The notes beneath the pieces were generated by a model. That model did not search any database. It was not told the origin of the DNA and was given only the letters and a program-made list of their open reading frames with translations. Source: Roseovarius nubinhibens ISM (GTDB lineage Bacteria; Pseudomonadota; Alphaproteobacteria; Rhodobacterales; Rhodobacteraceae). Taken from it: DNA of 64,000 nt. Both the position numbers and the translations under genes were made by a program. The stretch lies in the NCBI RefSeq assembly GCF_000152625.1, contig NZ_CH724156.1:256966-320965 (forward strand), in the 5' to 3' direction. Every line of letters begins with the position of its first letter. Within the stretch, counting starts at the first letter, position 1. Below, one piece after another: positions 44,955-53,065 of this stretch.

Positions 44955-46571
44955 GTGGCACAGGCAGACATCTCGCGGCACGACGACGCCCCACGGGCCG
45001 AAGAGGGTCATGCGGGGACCGGCCACGCCATCGACACGCTCAAGGTCTGCATCACCGCCGAAGAGGCCTACCCGGCGCTCGAACGCGCCTTCCTCGACGC
45101 CCGCGACACCGTCACCTGCAGCTTCCGCATTTTCGACCTGCGCACCAAGCTGCACTCCCCCGAGGCCCGCAAGATCGGCGAGAGCTGGTTCGATCTCTTC
45201 GTCTATTGCCTCGACCGGGGCGTGAGGATCCGGCTGATCATCACCGATTTCGATCCCGTCGCCGCCCCCGATCTGCACCGCAAGACCTGCCGCACCCGGC
45301 GTCAGGTCTGCGCCGTGCGCGAACTGGCCCAGCCCGGCTGCGATCTGACCTTCACCGCCTCGCTGCATGATGCCAAGGTGGGACCCCTGCCCTGCCTCTT
45401 CTTTCGCCCGCTGATCAACCGCAAACTGCGCGAGATCCGCGACAGCTGGGCCAAGCTGCCGAGCGACAGCCGCGCGCCCTTCCTCGCCGAAATGCCGCGC
45501 CTTGCCGGCATCGCCGAACCCTGCGCCGAGACCGACACGCTCAAGACCTACCCGTCACGCGTCACGCTCTTTCCAGCCACCCATCATCAGAAGATGGCGG
45601 TCTTCGACGATCGCCTCCTGTCGGTGGGCGGGCTCGATGTGAACGACCGGCGCTATGACACGAAACGTCACGACCGCCCCGCCGCGCGCACCTGGCATGA
45701 CGTACAGGTCTTTTGCACCGGCCCGGTGGTTGCCGCCGCCCGCGCCCATCTCGACAGCTTTCTCGACGTGACCGCAGGCCGCTCCGCCCCGCCCAAGATC
45801 AACCCTGCCTTCCTGCGCACCCTGTCGCGGCCGCGCAGCCGCAACTTCGCGCGGGTCTCGCCGATGAACGTCTGCGACGAGCTGCGTCAGACCCATCTGA
45901 GCGAAATCGACCGCTCCGAGCGGCTGATCTATCTCGAGACGCAATTCCTGCGCCATGTGCCGCTGGCCCGCGCCCTCGCCCGCCGCGCCCGCGACTGCCC
46001 GGGGCTGAAACTCATCCTGATCCTGCCCGCCGCCCCCGAAGACGTGGCCTTTGACCCGCATTACGGGCTCGACGCACGCTATGGCGAACATCTGCAACTG
46101 CGCTGCCTGACGATGATCACCCGTGCCTTTGGGCCGGATCGGCTCATCGTCTCCTCGCCGGTGCAACCGCGCCGCCGCGAGAGCGATGGGCGCGACACGC
46201 TGCATGACGCGCCGCTGATCTATGTCCATTCCAAGGTCTCGATCTTTGACGACCGCGCCGCGGTCCTGTCCTCGGCCAATCTCAACGGGCGCAGCCTGTG
46301 CTGGGACACCGAGGCGGGCGTCCATATCACCCGCCCCGACCAGATCGACCAGCTGCGCCGCCGCTGCATGGGCCATTGGCTTCCCGACGCGCTCGAGGGG
46401 CGCAAATCCTACCTCGCGCCCGACACCGCCTTTGATCTGTGGCAACGGCTCATCAACGACAATTCGACCCTGCCGCCCCATGCGCGCAGCGGCTTTCTGG
46501 TGCGCTACGATTCCGATGCCGCCCGCGAGGCGGCCCAGCCCTTGCCCGGATTTTCAGAAGAAATCGTCTGA
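44955..46571 (+). CDS. Phospholipase D-like domain protein
   Basis: Enzyme of the PLD superfamily, 538 residues, probably cytoplasmic or peripheral as no signal peptide is seen. Both HxKxxxxD motifs are intact: HHQKMAVFDD (about residue 212) and VHSKVSIFDDR (about residue 425), each followed by the usual G/S-N region (GGLDVNDR; SSANLNGRS). It would hydrolyse or transfer phosphodiesters, such as cardiolipin synthesis or phospholipid cleavage. The start is a GTG. Its position in the stress island, behind a candidate EcfG promoter and terminator, suggests separate or partly terminated transcription. Confidence 0.9.
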   Translation: MAQADISRHDDAPRAEEGHAGTGHAIDTLKVCITAEEAYPALERAFLDARDTVTCSFRIFDLRTKLHSPEARKIGESWFDLFVYCLDRGVRIRLIITDFDPVAAPDLHRKTCRTRRQVCAVRELAQPGCDLTFTASLHDAKVGPLPCLFFRPLINRKLREIRDSWAKLPSDSRAPFLAEMPRLAGIAEPCAETDTLKTYPSRVTLFPATHHQKMAVFDDRLLSVGGLDVNDRRYDTKRHDRPAARTWHDVQVFCTGPVVAAARAHLDSFLDVTAGRSAPPKINPAFLRTLSRPRSRNFARVSPMNVCDELRQTHLSEIDRSERLIYLETQFLRHVPLARALARRARDCPGLKLILILPAAPEDVAFDPHYGLDARYGEHLQLRCLTMITRAFGPDRLIVSSPVQPRRRESDGRDTLHDAPLIYVHSKVSIFDDRAAVLSSANLNGRSLCWDTEAGVHITRPDQIDQLRRRCMGHWLPDALEGRKSYLAPDTAFDLWQRLINDNSTLPPHARSGFLVRYDSDAAREAAQPLPGFSEEIV

Positions 46572-46585
46572 CGCGAGGGCGGTGC

Positions 46586-47641
46586 TCAGCCCTCGTCGCC
46601 AAACCCTTCCGCCTCTTCGGCGGGGTGGAAAATATCCAGCATCACCAGCACGAACACCGTGACCGGAATGGCGATGATCGCGCCAATCGGCCCCCAGAGC
46701 CAGAGCCAGAACACCAGTGACACAAAGATCAACAGCGGGTTCACCGACATATAGCGGCCAAGCAGCGCGGGCGTCACGAACTGCGCCTCGATCATGTTGA
46801 TCATCAGATAGGCCGCCGCCGGCGCAAGGCTCATCACCCCGTCAAAGACCACCACCCCGGTGACCAGAAGCGCCAGCAAAAAGGTGATCGGCCCGACATA
46901 GAGCACGAAATTGACCATGAAAGCGACAAGCCCCCAGAGCCAGCCACCGGGCAGCCCGAGCAACGTCATCACCGTGCCCACGGCCAGGCCAAGCCCCGCG
47001 TTGATCGCCGAAATCGTGATGAAATACTGCGACACCAGCCGCTCTACGGTGGTGAACCGTTCCTGGATCACTTCGGTATCTTCATCATCGCCGATATGAC
47101 GCGAGAGCCAGCTATAGATGCCCTTGCGGGTCATCAGGAAAAATAGCAGCGTGCCGATGAAGATCAAGGCCTGCGCGATGATCTGCGGCGCAAGAAACAG
47201 CGCGGCGGTGAGATCGGGCACCGCATCCACCCCCTCTTTTTCCTTGCTCTGACCATCGCCGCCGAGCGCCTGCTCGACCTCCTTGTTCATATCCTCCAAC
47301 CCGCTGAGCAGATTGCGCAGCTCGGCAATCCAGCTGCGGATTTCCTGCCGGATGCGCGGCAATTGATCGGCCACCTGCCAGATCATCGGCTCGATCAGCA
47401 CCGCCAGCACCACGACAAAGGCACAGCCCAGAAACAAGATGAGAAAGGCCGAGATGCGGCTCGGCACGTTGAGACGTTCGAGATATTCGGTGAGCGGCGC
47501 CAGGATCACCCCGGTGACCAGCGCAAAGACCAAGGGCGCGAACACATCCGCCCCAAGCTTGAGCGCGCCAAAGCCCAGCGTCGTGGCAATCAACACCAGC
47601 GACACCCGCACAACCGGGTCAGCCATCATATAGCGGCGCAT
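46586..47641 (-). CDS. AI-2E (YdiK/PerM) family transporter
   Basis: Inner-membrane protein of 351 residues with about seven to eight helices. The central and C-terminal blocks (AINAGLGLAVGTVMTLLGLPGGWLWG; YVGPITFLLALLVT; MINMIEAQFVTPALLGR; NPLLIFVSLVFWLWLWG) are diagnostic. A soluble insertion with a run of charged residues lies at about 115-150. The start at 47641 is set by AAGGA 7 nt upstream; longer in-frame starts are possible. The family includes the TqsA quorum-signal exporter and Na+/H+ antiporters; this one has no assigned role. It follows the DUF883/holin-like pair on the same strand. Confidence 0.88.
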   Translation of the reverse strand: MRRYMMADPVVRVSLVLIATTLGFGALKLGADVFAPLVFALVTGVILAPLTEYLERLNVPSRISAFLILFLGCAFVVVLAVLIEPMIWQVADQLPRIRQEIRSWIAELRNLLSGLEDMNKEVEQALGGDGQSKEKEGVDAVPDLTAALFLAPQIIAQALIFIGTLLFFLMTRKGIYSWLSRHIGDDEDTEVIQERFTTVERLVSQYFITISAINAGLGLAVGTVMTLLGLPGGWLWGLVAFMVNFVLYVGPITFLLALLVTGVVVFDGVMSLAPAAAYLMINMIEAQFVTPALLGRYMSVNPLLIFVSLVFWLWLWGPIGAIIAIPVTVFVLVMLDIFHPAEEAEGFGDEG

Positions 47642-47742
47642 CTGTCTGTCCTTATGATTGGGCCACATCTCACGGGCCGCGCGGATCACACCGCGGGGAT
47701 ACTCGTCACACTCTCACGCCTGTCCTTGGCTCGCGCCCTTAG

Positions 47743-48123
47743 TTAACGCCGGTCTCTGCGGATCTCGCGCCCGGCCTGCAGCCCCCGCGCAAACCCCTCG
47801 GCCAGATCGAGCCAGGGGTCCGAGGGTCGCGGCGGCGCGGCGGGCGGCTCTTGCGGCATCACCGGCCGCGCCTCGGGTCTGACCCGCGACTGCGGCTCGC
47901 GCCCAAACGCCAACACCGCACCGCCGAGGATCAGATAGAGCCCCCCAAGCAGCAACGCCGCGATGAGCGCGCCATATTCCGTCGCCAGAACAATCCAAAG
48001 GGCTGAGGTCAAAAACCCCAGCCCCACGAGGCACAAAACCCCACCGGCCACCGTCAACGCAGCAGAGCGCGCCGTCTGGCGCGCCTGCTCCTTGGCTGCG
48101 GACATCACCGCCTGCAGCATCAT
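47743..48123 (-). CDS. Phage-holin-like (PF07332-type) membrane protein
   Basis: Small protein of 126 residues with two hydrophobic helices (about residues 22-45 and 50-72) and a proline-rich cytoplasmic tail. The N-terminal AAKEQARQTARSAALTVAGG and helix pair resemble the Phage_holin_3_6 group, which in bacteria is usually found beside DUF883/YqjD genes, as here (YqjD-YqjE). It overlaps the DUF883 gene by 4 nt. It is not evidence of a prophage. Confidence 0.75.
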   Translation of the reverse strand: MMLQAVMSAAKEQARQTARSAALTVAGGVLCLVGLGFLTSALWIVLATEYGALIAALLLGGLYLILGGAVLAFGREPQSRVRPEARPVMPQEPPAAPPRPSDPWLDLAEGFARGLQAGREIRRDRR

Positions 48124-48443
48124 TTACGTCCGGAAATGAAACCGAGCAGAAACCCGACCCCAACGGCCAGCCCCATCGCGGTGGCGGGCTGGTTGCGCAC
48201 CGCCTGTGCGGCCTGTGCGCCCATCTCTTCCGCCGAATTCTGGGCATAGCTGAGCCCCTCGCGGCCCGTTTTCTGCACCTGCGCGGCCAATTCGCGCGCG
48301 CGCGCCGCCGCCTCTTCGCCACTGTGCACGCCCAGCGATTTGAGGGTCTCGGTAATCGCCCCCAGATCGGTCTTGAGCGCCGCAATCTGGGCCGACAATT
48401 CCTCGACATCCTGTTGCGTCGATGCAGCTTTACCTTGAGCCAT
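48120..48443 (-). CDS. DUF883 (YqjD/ElaB) family protein
   Basis: Protein of 107 residues with a long amphipathic helix or coiled coil (residues 8-80) and a C-terminal membrane anchor (ATAMGLAVGVGFLLGFISGRK). This is the ElaB/YqjD layout. In E. coli, YqjD is an inner-membrane protein induced in stationary phase that binds ribosomes. The start at 48443 has GGGAT about 10 nt upstream. A candidate EcfG promoter lies 37 nt upstream of the start. It is the first gene of the DUF883-holin-AI-2E unit. Confidence 0.9.
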   Translation of the reverse strand: MAQGKAASTQQDVEELSAQIAALKTDLGAITETLKSLGVHSGEEAAARARELAAQVQKTGREGLSYAQNSAEEMGAQAAQAVRNQPATAMGLAVGVGFLLGFISGRK

Positions 48444-48479
48444 GATACGCATCCCTTTTGTAACTCCGGTTCACCGCTC

Positions 48480-48505
48480 AACGCGCGCCGCAGCTGCAAA
48501 GTTCC
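48480..48505 (-). promoter_or_regulatory. Candidate EcfG-type promoter of the DUF883 operon
   Basis: On the minus strand GGAAC (48505-48501), 17 nt, CGTT (48483-48480). The expected transcription start is about 28 nt before the ATG. Confidence 0.65.
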
Positions 48506-48564
48506 CCGCCAGCCCCCTGAACATGAAAAGAGATGTGGCGGCCCCGCAATCGTCCGGGTTTGAG

Positions 48565-48590
48565 GGAACCCGCGTGCCAAGCCCGGCGTT
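48565..48590 (+). promoter_or_regulatory. Candidate EcfG-type promoter of the DUF1328 gene
   Basis: GGAAC (48565-48569), 17 nt, CGTT (48587-48590). The expected transcription start is about 40 nt before the ATG. It is divergent from the DUF883 promoter 60 bp away and has the same spacing. Confidence 0.65.
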
Positions 48591-48640
48591 ACCCCCTCAG
48601 TCGCAACCTAAAACCGACACCGCAACCATAGGAGTTCATT

Positions 48641-48811
48641 ATGCTGTACTGGGCAATTCTCTTCTTCATCGTCGCCATCGTGGCCGGGATATTTGGCTTT
48701 GGCGGCGTCGCATCGGCCTCTGCCGGGATCGCGCAGATCCTCTTCTTCGTGTTCCTCGTGCTCTTTATCGTGGCGCTCGTATCGCGCGCCTTCAAAGGCC
48801 GCGCGCCCTAA
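48641..48811 (+). CDS. DUF1328 small membrane protein
   Basis: Inner-membrane protein of 56 residues with two helices. [20 protein letters not shown] and the [20 protein letters not shown] second helix are the standard DUF1328 (YtjA-like) sequence, ending in a short basic tail. AGGAG lies 8 nt upstream of the ATG. It is monocistronic, with a 13-bp terminator after it. Members are often under general stress control; the candidate EcfG promoter supports that here. Confidence 0.92.
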   Translation: MLYWAILFFIVAIVAGIFGFGGVASASAGIAQILFFVFLVLFIVALVSRAFKGRAP

Positions 48812-48848
48812 CTCAGGGACACCAGACCACGGCCGAGGAGGCCACGCA

Positions 48849-48882
48849 AAAGCCCGGTTGCATCGCAACCGGGCTTTCTTTT
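48849..48882 (+). terminator. Intrinsic terminator of the DUF1328 gene
   Basis: AAAGCCCGGTTGC and GCAACCGGGCTTT form a perfect 13-bp stem with a 3-nt loop, followed by CTTTTG. The A run on the other side lets it serve the convergent phyR as well. Confidence 0.92.
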
Positions 48883-48903
48883 GTTCGGACTGTCCTTGAC
48901 CGA

Positions 48904-49719
48904 TCAGGCCTTGAGCGTCTCGGTGCTGGCAAAGAACATCGCTTGGCTCACCGCCGATTGCACCTGCTCTTCCGTATAGGGCTTGGTGATGAGGAACGCA
49001 GGCTCCGGCCGCTCCCCGGTCAGCAGACGCTCGGGGAAGGCGGTGATGAACACAACCGGGATCTCGCCCATCTCGCTGAGGATATGCGACACGGCATCGA
49101 TGCCCGAGGATTTATCCGCCAGTTGAATATCGGCGAGGATCATATCCGGCATATCCTTGCGCGCCAGTTCCACCGCCTGATCGCGGGTGCGCGCGATGCC
49201 GGTGACATCATGGCCCATCTCTTCGACGATGGCGGAAATATCCATGGCGATGATCGCCTCATCCTCGATGACCATGATCCGGCCCTTCATGGCGTTGATC
49301 ATCTCGCCGCGCGCGATGGAGATAAGCTCATTGGCCTCGTCCTTGCCGACATTGACGATCTCCGCCACTTCCTGCCCCGAAAAACCTTCGATGCTATGCA
49401 ACAAAAGCGCCTCTCGCGTGTTGGGGGTCAGAGCCGAGAGACGGCGCTGCGCGGTGGCTTCCGGCGTGTTGTCGGCATCGAGCTCTTCCACCGGCGTGCC
49501 CGAGGTCACCCAGATCTGGTGGAACGCGCCAAACAGGCCCGCCCGGACCGAACTGGCGCGGCGCAACGAGTCGAGATCTTCGAGGATCGCTTCCAATGTG
49601 GCCGCGGCATAGTGATCGCCGCTTTGCTGATTGCCGGTCAGGGCCCGCGCATATCGGCGCAGAAACGGCAATTCCTGCGCGACGGACGCGGTGATATCGC
49701 TGTGTACGGAAGCTTCCAT
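48904..49719 (-). CDS. phyR: General stress response regulator PhyR
   Basis: Anti-anti-sigma response regulator, 271 residues. The N-terminal sigma-factor-like domain (about residues 1-135: LPFLRRYARALTGNQQSGD, then LTPNTREALLLHSIEGFSGQEVAEI) mimics EcfG but cannot bind DNA. The C-terminal receiver domain (from about 145) has the acidic pocket IEDEAIIAMD, the phospho-aspartate in MILADIQLAD (about residue 194) and the K of ITKPY. On phosphorylation it binds NepR and frees EcfG. Start at 49719, 42 nt after its own EcfG-type promoter, so feedback is likely. Confidence 0.96.
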   Translation of the reverse strand: MEASVHSDITASVAQELPFLRRYARALTGNQQSGDHYAAATLEAILEDLDSLRRASSVRAGLFGAFHQIWVTSGTPVEELDADNTPEATAQRRLSALTPNTREALLLHSIEGFSGQEVAEIVNVGKDEANELISIARGEMINAMKGRIMVIEDEAIIAMDISAIVEEMGHDVTGIARTRDQAVELARKDMPDMILADIQLADKSSGIDAVSHILSEMGEIPVVFITAFPERLLTGERPEPAFLITKPYTEEQVQSAVSQAMFFASTETLKA

Positions 49720-49753
49720 GTTTTAGGTGCCCTCAATTTTTTTCCAGTTTCAT

Positions 49754-49785
49754 GGAACCAAACGCTGATACTCGTGTTAAGTTCC
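49754..49785. promoter_or_regulatory. Overlapping divergent EcfG promoters of phyR and nepR-ecfG
   Basis: Plus strand: GGAAC (49754-49758), 17 nt, GTT (49776-49778), driving nepR. Minus strand: GGAAC (49785-49781), 17 nt, GTT (49763-49761), driving phyR. Each promoter's -10 lies next to the -35 of the other, so the same 32 bp serves both directions. Confidence 0.8.
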
Positions 49786-49834
49786 CGCCGGATGCGAAAA
49801 TAACAGCTAAATTCGGCGTGGACGAAAAATACTC

Positions 49835-50014
49835 ATGATGCAAAAGCGCAGGCAGACCGTGTTGAACAAACAAATAGATGAAAACATCCGCCGTGTGTAC
49901 TCGGAAATGGCGGACGAACCGGTGCCGGATAGGTTCACCGACCTGTTGCGCCAATTGCGGGACAAGGAACAGGAGCAGTCCACCAGCTCCGAGTCATCCG
50001 AGGACACAAAGTGA
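49835..50014 (+). CDS. nepR: Anti-sigma factor NepR
   Basis: Small protein of 59 residues that holds EcfG inactive until PhyR-P binds it. The core IDENIRRVYSEMADEPVPDRFTDLLRQL (about residues 14-41) has the two short helices and the conserved E-P-V-P-D-RF linker of NepR. The tail is acidic and serine-rich (SSTSSESSED), typical of the disordered end. Two tandem ATGs (49835, 49838) are possible starts. Its TGA overlaps the GTG of ecfG by 4 nt (GTGA), coupling the anti-sigma and sigma factors. Confidence 0.92.
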   Translation: MMQKRRQTVLNKQIDENIRRVYSEMADEPVPDRFTDLLRQLRDKEQEQSTSSESSEDTK

Positions 50015-50568
50015 CACCCCCCAAAACCGATCCCAAAGAAGAGCTGGTCGAGCACCTGCAAGCCATGCGCGCCTTCGCCATGAGCCTCGCCCGCAATACG
50101 GCCGCCGCCGACGACCTGGTGCAAGACACCGTGGTCAAGGCCTGGGGCAATATCGAAAAATTCGAGGCCGGCACCAATATGCGGGCCTGGTTGTTCACTA
50201 TCTTGCGCAACACCTATTATTCCCAATACCGCAAACGCCGCCGCGAGGTCGAAGATCCCGATGGCGTGATGGCCGGCGCCCTGTCGGAGAAACCCGCCCA
50301 TGACGGACGCCTCGCCATGTCGGAGTTTCGCCGCGCCTTTGTCGAGCTCTCGGATGAACAGCGCGAAGTGCTCATCCTTGTCGGCGCCGAAGGCTTTTCC
50401 TATGAAGATGCCGCCGAAATGTGCGGCTGTGCGGTCGGCACGATCAAGAGCCGGACCAACCGCGCCCGCAAACGGCTGGCCGAATTGATGCAACTGGACG
50501 ATGACGACGAGCTGGAAATGACCGACCCTGCAACCCTAGCTGTAATTTCCCAGTTTTCGGCGGCATGA
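50011..50568 (+). CDS. ecfG: General stress ECF sigma factor EcfG
   Basis: Sigma factor of the ECF15 group, 185 residues, directing RNA polymerase to GGAAC...GTT promoters. Region 2 is at about residues 10-75 (LARNTAAADDLVQDTVVKAWGNIEKFE; MRAWLFTILRN) and region 4 at about 105-165 (FVELSDEQREVLILVGAEGFSYEDAAEMCGCAVGTIKSRTNRARKRL). The GTG start is fixed by the overlap with nepR. The stop overlaps the kinase start by 4 nt. Confidence 0.94.
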   Translation: MTPPKTDPKEELVEHLQAMRAFAMSLARNTAAADDLVQDTVVKAWGNIEKFEAGTNMRAWLFTILRNTYYSQYRKRRREVEDPDGVMAGALSEKPAHDGRLAMSEFRRAFVELSDEQREVLILVGAEGFSYEDAAEMCGCAVGTIKSRTNRARKRLAELMQLDDDDELEMTDPATLAVISQFSAA

Positions 50569-52373
50569 AGGGGGATAAGACGCCTGCTGCCCGCATCCCC
50601 CGTCTAGGTCTTGCCCCGAAACTGGCGCTGGTCCTGACGGTGGCGATCCTGCCATTGGGCTTGATTTCGCTCTATCAGACGTCCTCGGTGATTGCCGAAC
50701 GTCGCGCCGTGTCCGAGGCCGCGCTGCTGGAACAGACCCAGCTCGCCAGCGCCCGCGCCCAAGAACTCGTGCGCTCCGCCATCAGCGCCGCCGAAGCCCT
50801 CGCCTCGGCGGCCATCGTGCTCGATGAAAATGTGGCCACCTGCGACACGGTCTTTACCGAGACCGTGCGCCGCACGCCTGATTTCGTCTTTGCCGGTTTC
50901 GTCAATGCCGAGCGCGCGGTGATCTGCGCCTCCAATGGCGACCACCGCGACCTGAGTGACATCGGCGGGCTCTCCACCGAATTTGAAAGCCGCTCGCCGG
51001 AACTCTCGGTCCTGCCGCAGAGCTTCTTTGGCAATTCCGCCACCCTGTCGATCACCACGCCCGTCATCTCCGAGGGCGAATATCTCGGCAAGATCTGGAT
51101 CGCCATCCCGGTCGACATCGCCAATGCCGCGCTCAAAACCGGCATCGGTCAGGTCGAACTGGCGCTCTTCGATTCCGGCGGCGAAGTCCTGGCCACCGAA
51201 CATTTCGGCGATGACCGGCGCAATCTCCTGCCCCGCGATCTGAGCCTCGCCGATCTCGCCCGCGGCGGCAGGCAAAGCTTTCCAGGCACCAACCGCAGCG
51301 ACCAGCCCCGCGATTACGCCGTGGTCCCGATTGTTCAGGGCCGCGTTTTCGCGCTGGGCAGCTGGAAACCCCAGGCCAATTCCGGCCTCTTCATGGGGGC
51401 CGAGGAAACCATCGCCATCTTCTTCCCGGTGGTGATGTGGATCGTGGCGCTCCTGGTGGCCTATATCGGCATCCACCGTCTGGTGATCCGCCATGTGCGG
51501 CGGCTGCGCCACTGGATGTATCTCTATTCCGCAGGGCACGGCGGGCTCAACAACGCGCGGCTCGACAACGCCCCGCCGGAAATCGAGGTGGTGGCCCAGG
51601 CCTTTCTCTCGATGACCCACCGCATCGCCCGGCACGAGGACCGCCGCCGCGAGGATGTGGATCAGATCTCGACCCTCTTCCGCGAGGTCCACCACCGGGT
51701 GAAAAACAACCTGCAACTGATCTCGAGCATGATGAACATGCAGATCCGCAATGCCAGCGGCAACGAGACCAAGCGCGTGCTGCGCCGGGTGCAGGACCGG
51801 GTCATGGCCCTCGCCTCCATCCACCGTCATCTCTACATGTCGCGCAAGCTCGCCCAGATCGAGGCCGACAGCCTGCTCGAAGACATCATCCGTCAGATGA
51901 TCGTCGTCGGCCCCGGCAAGGACGGCAAGGAACGGATCGAATTTGCCACCGCCTTCGACCACATCACCATCGACCCCGAACAATCGGTGCCGCTGACCCT
52001 TCTGGCGACCGAGGCGGCGATGAACGCGGTCAAATACTGCGGTCCCGACGAAGACGGGCGCACCTGGATCGACGTGGCGCTGAAACGCACCGGCGAGACC
52101 GAAATCACGCTCAGCGTGGTGAACTCGCTGGCGCTCGACGCCGAGGGCAAGCCGATCCCGCCCAGCGATGCGGATTACGACAGCACCGGGCTCGGCTCGA
52201 AACTGATCGAATCCTTCGCCTCACAGCTCGGCGGCACGCTCGAGGTCGAACAGCGCGCCGACCGGTTCGAACTGCATGTCACCTTCACCCCGATGGAGGT
52301 TGATGCCGAGGAGAAATCGCGCTTCGACGAAGACGTCTATTTCAGCCGTGAAAACACCGGGGCCGGCCTCTAG
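50565..52373 (+). CDS. HisKA_2 sensor histidine kinase (PhyK-type)
   Basis: Membrane kinase of 602 residues, expected to sense a stress signal and phosphorylate PhyR. TM1 is at about 15-37 and TM2 at about 285-310, enclosing a periplasmic domain of some 245 residues of the dCache/CHASE type. A HAMP-like region follows. The phosphoacceptor is in EVHHRVKNNLQLISSMMNMQ (about residue 375), the hallmark of the HWE/HisKA_2 kinases. The ATPase domain includes LLATEAAMNAVKYCG and STGLGSKLIESFASQLGG. The start overlaps the ecfG stop (ATGA). Confidence 0.92.
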   Translation: MKGDKTPAARIPRLGLAPKLALVLTVAILPLGLISLYQTSSVIAERRAVSEAALLEQTQLASARAQELVRSAISAAEALASAAIVLDENVATCDTVFTETVRRTPDFVFAGFVNAERAVICASNGDHRDLSDIGGLSTEFESRSPELSVLPQSFFGNSATLSITTPVISEGEYLGKIWIAIPVDIANAALKTGIGQVELALFDSGGEVLATEHFGDDRRNLLPRDLSLADLARGGRQSFPGTNRSDQPRDYAVVPIVQGRVFALGSWKPQANSGLFMGAEETIAIFFPVVMWIVALLVAYIGIHRLVIRHVRRLRHWMYLYSAGHGGLNNARLDNAPPEIEVVAQAFLSMTHRIARHEDRRREDVDQISTLFREVHHRVKNNLQLISSMMNMQIRNASGNETKRVLRRVQDRVMALASIHRHLYMSRKLAQIEADSLLEDIIRQMIVVGPGKDGKERIEFATAFDHITIDPEQSVPLTLLATEAAMNAVKYCGPDEDGRTWIDVALKRTGETEITLSVVNSLALDAEGKPIPPSDADYDSTGLGSKLIESFASQLGGTLEVEQRADRFELHVTFTPMEVDAEEKSRFDEDVYFSRENTGAGL

Positions 52374-52396
52374 GGCCGTCCCCCCGTCCCGCCCGG

Positions 52397-52996
52397 TCAG
52401 ATCGCATAGATCGCCGCGCTCACCGCCGCGATCACCAGCCCCATACCCAAGAGCGTGATCAGCCCATCGCGCGCAAAAAGCCCCGCCCCGATGATCGCCA
52501 CCACCCCGCCGAGGATCGAGGAGGTAAAGGGCAGCATTTCCAGAAACGGAATGATCAACCCCGCCAAGAGGCAAAAGCTCAGCGGCAACACCACCAGAGG
52601 CCGCCGCGTCAAGAGCGCCATCCGGTTGCGCGACACCCGGTCGAGCCACCGCGCCGGTCGCCGGAACCAGCCGATCACCTTCGGTCCCCGCTCCTTGTCG
52701 AGATGCCGGTGCCGCAGCCACTTGGGCAGCCAGAGCACCCGGCGATGCGCCATCATCTGCAACGACACGAGGGCAATGGTGATCCCGCAGATCGACGAAA
52801 ACCCCGGAATGCCGCTCAAGGGCGACACCAGCGCCAGCCCCGGCACCATCAAGAGCGGCGCATAGCTCTTGCGCCCCAGCACCGTGATCACATCGCCCAC
52901 CTCAGGCTCGCGCCGCGCGCGCACCCGGTCTCTGACGCTCTCGATGATCTGCGCGGCACTCTCGCCCTCGGTGCCGCCGCGCTCCTGCTGGGCCAT
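52397..52996 (-). CDS. ExoD family exopolysaccharide synthesis protein
   Basis: Inner-membrane protein of 199 residues with four to five helices. VITVLGRKSYAPLLMVPGLALVSPLSGIPG (about residues 38-67), then LPKWLRHR and FLEMLPFTSSILGGVVAIIGAGLFARDGL, are characteristic of ExoD. In Sinorhizobium, exoD mutants have altered exopolysaccharide and alkali sensitivity. It is convergent with the kinase gene, and a candidate EcfG promoter lies just upstream, placing it in the stress regulon. Confidence 0.88.
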   Translation of the reverse strand: MAQQERGGTEGESAAQIIESVRDRVRARREPEVGDVITVLGRKSYAPLLMVPGLALVSPLSGIPGFSSICGITIALVSLQMMAHRRVLWLPKWLRHRHLDKERGPKVIGWFRRPARWLDRVSRNRMALLTRRPLVVLPLSFCLLAGLIIPFLEMLPFTSSILGGVVAIIGAGLFARDGLITLLGMGLVIAAVSAAIYAI

Positions 52997-53024
52997 AAAA
53001 ATCTCCTGTCTGCTATGACAGGAA

Positions 53025-53050
53025 AACGCGCGCCTCCGCGCCCCGGTTCC
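53025..53050 (-). promoter_or_regulatory. Candidate EcfG-type promoter of the ExoD gene
   Basis: On the minus strand GGAAC (53050-53046), 17 nt, CGTT (53028-53025). The expected start is about 20 nt before the ATG at 52996. The gap between exoD and pbfA is only 69 bp. Confidence 0.6.
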
Positions 53051-53065
53051 GCGCCACCCCGCCGC

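Noticed and set aside
47743..48123. Holin-like protein as evidence of a prophage
   Set aside because: It overlaps a DUF883 gene in the usual chromosomal YqjD-YqjE arrangement and no other phage gene is near.
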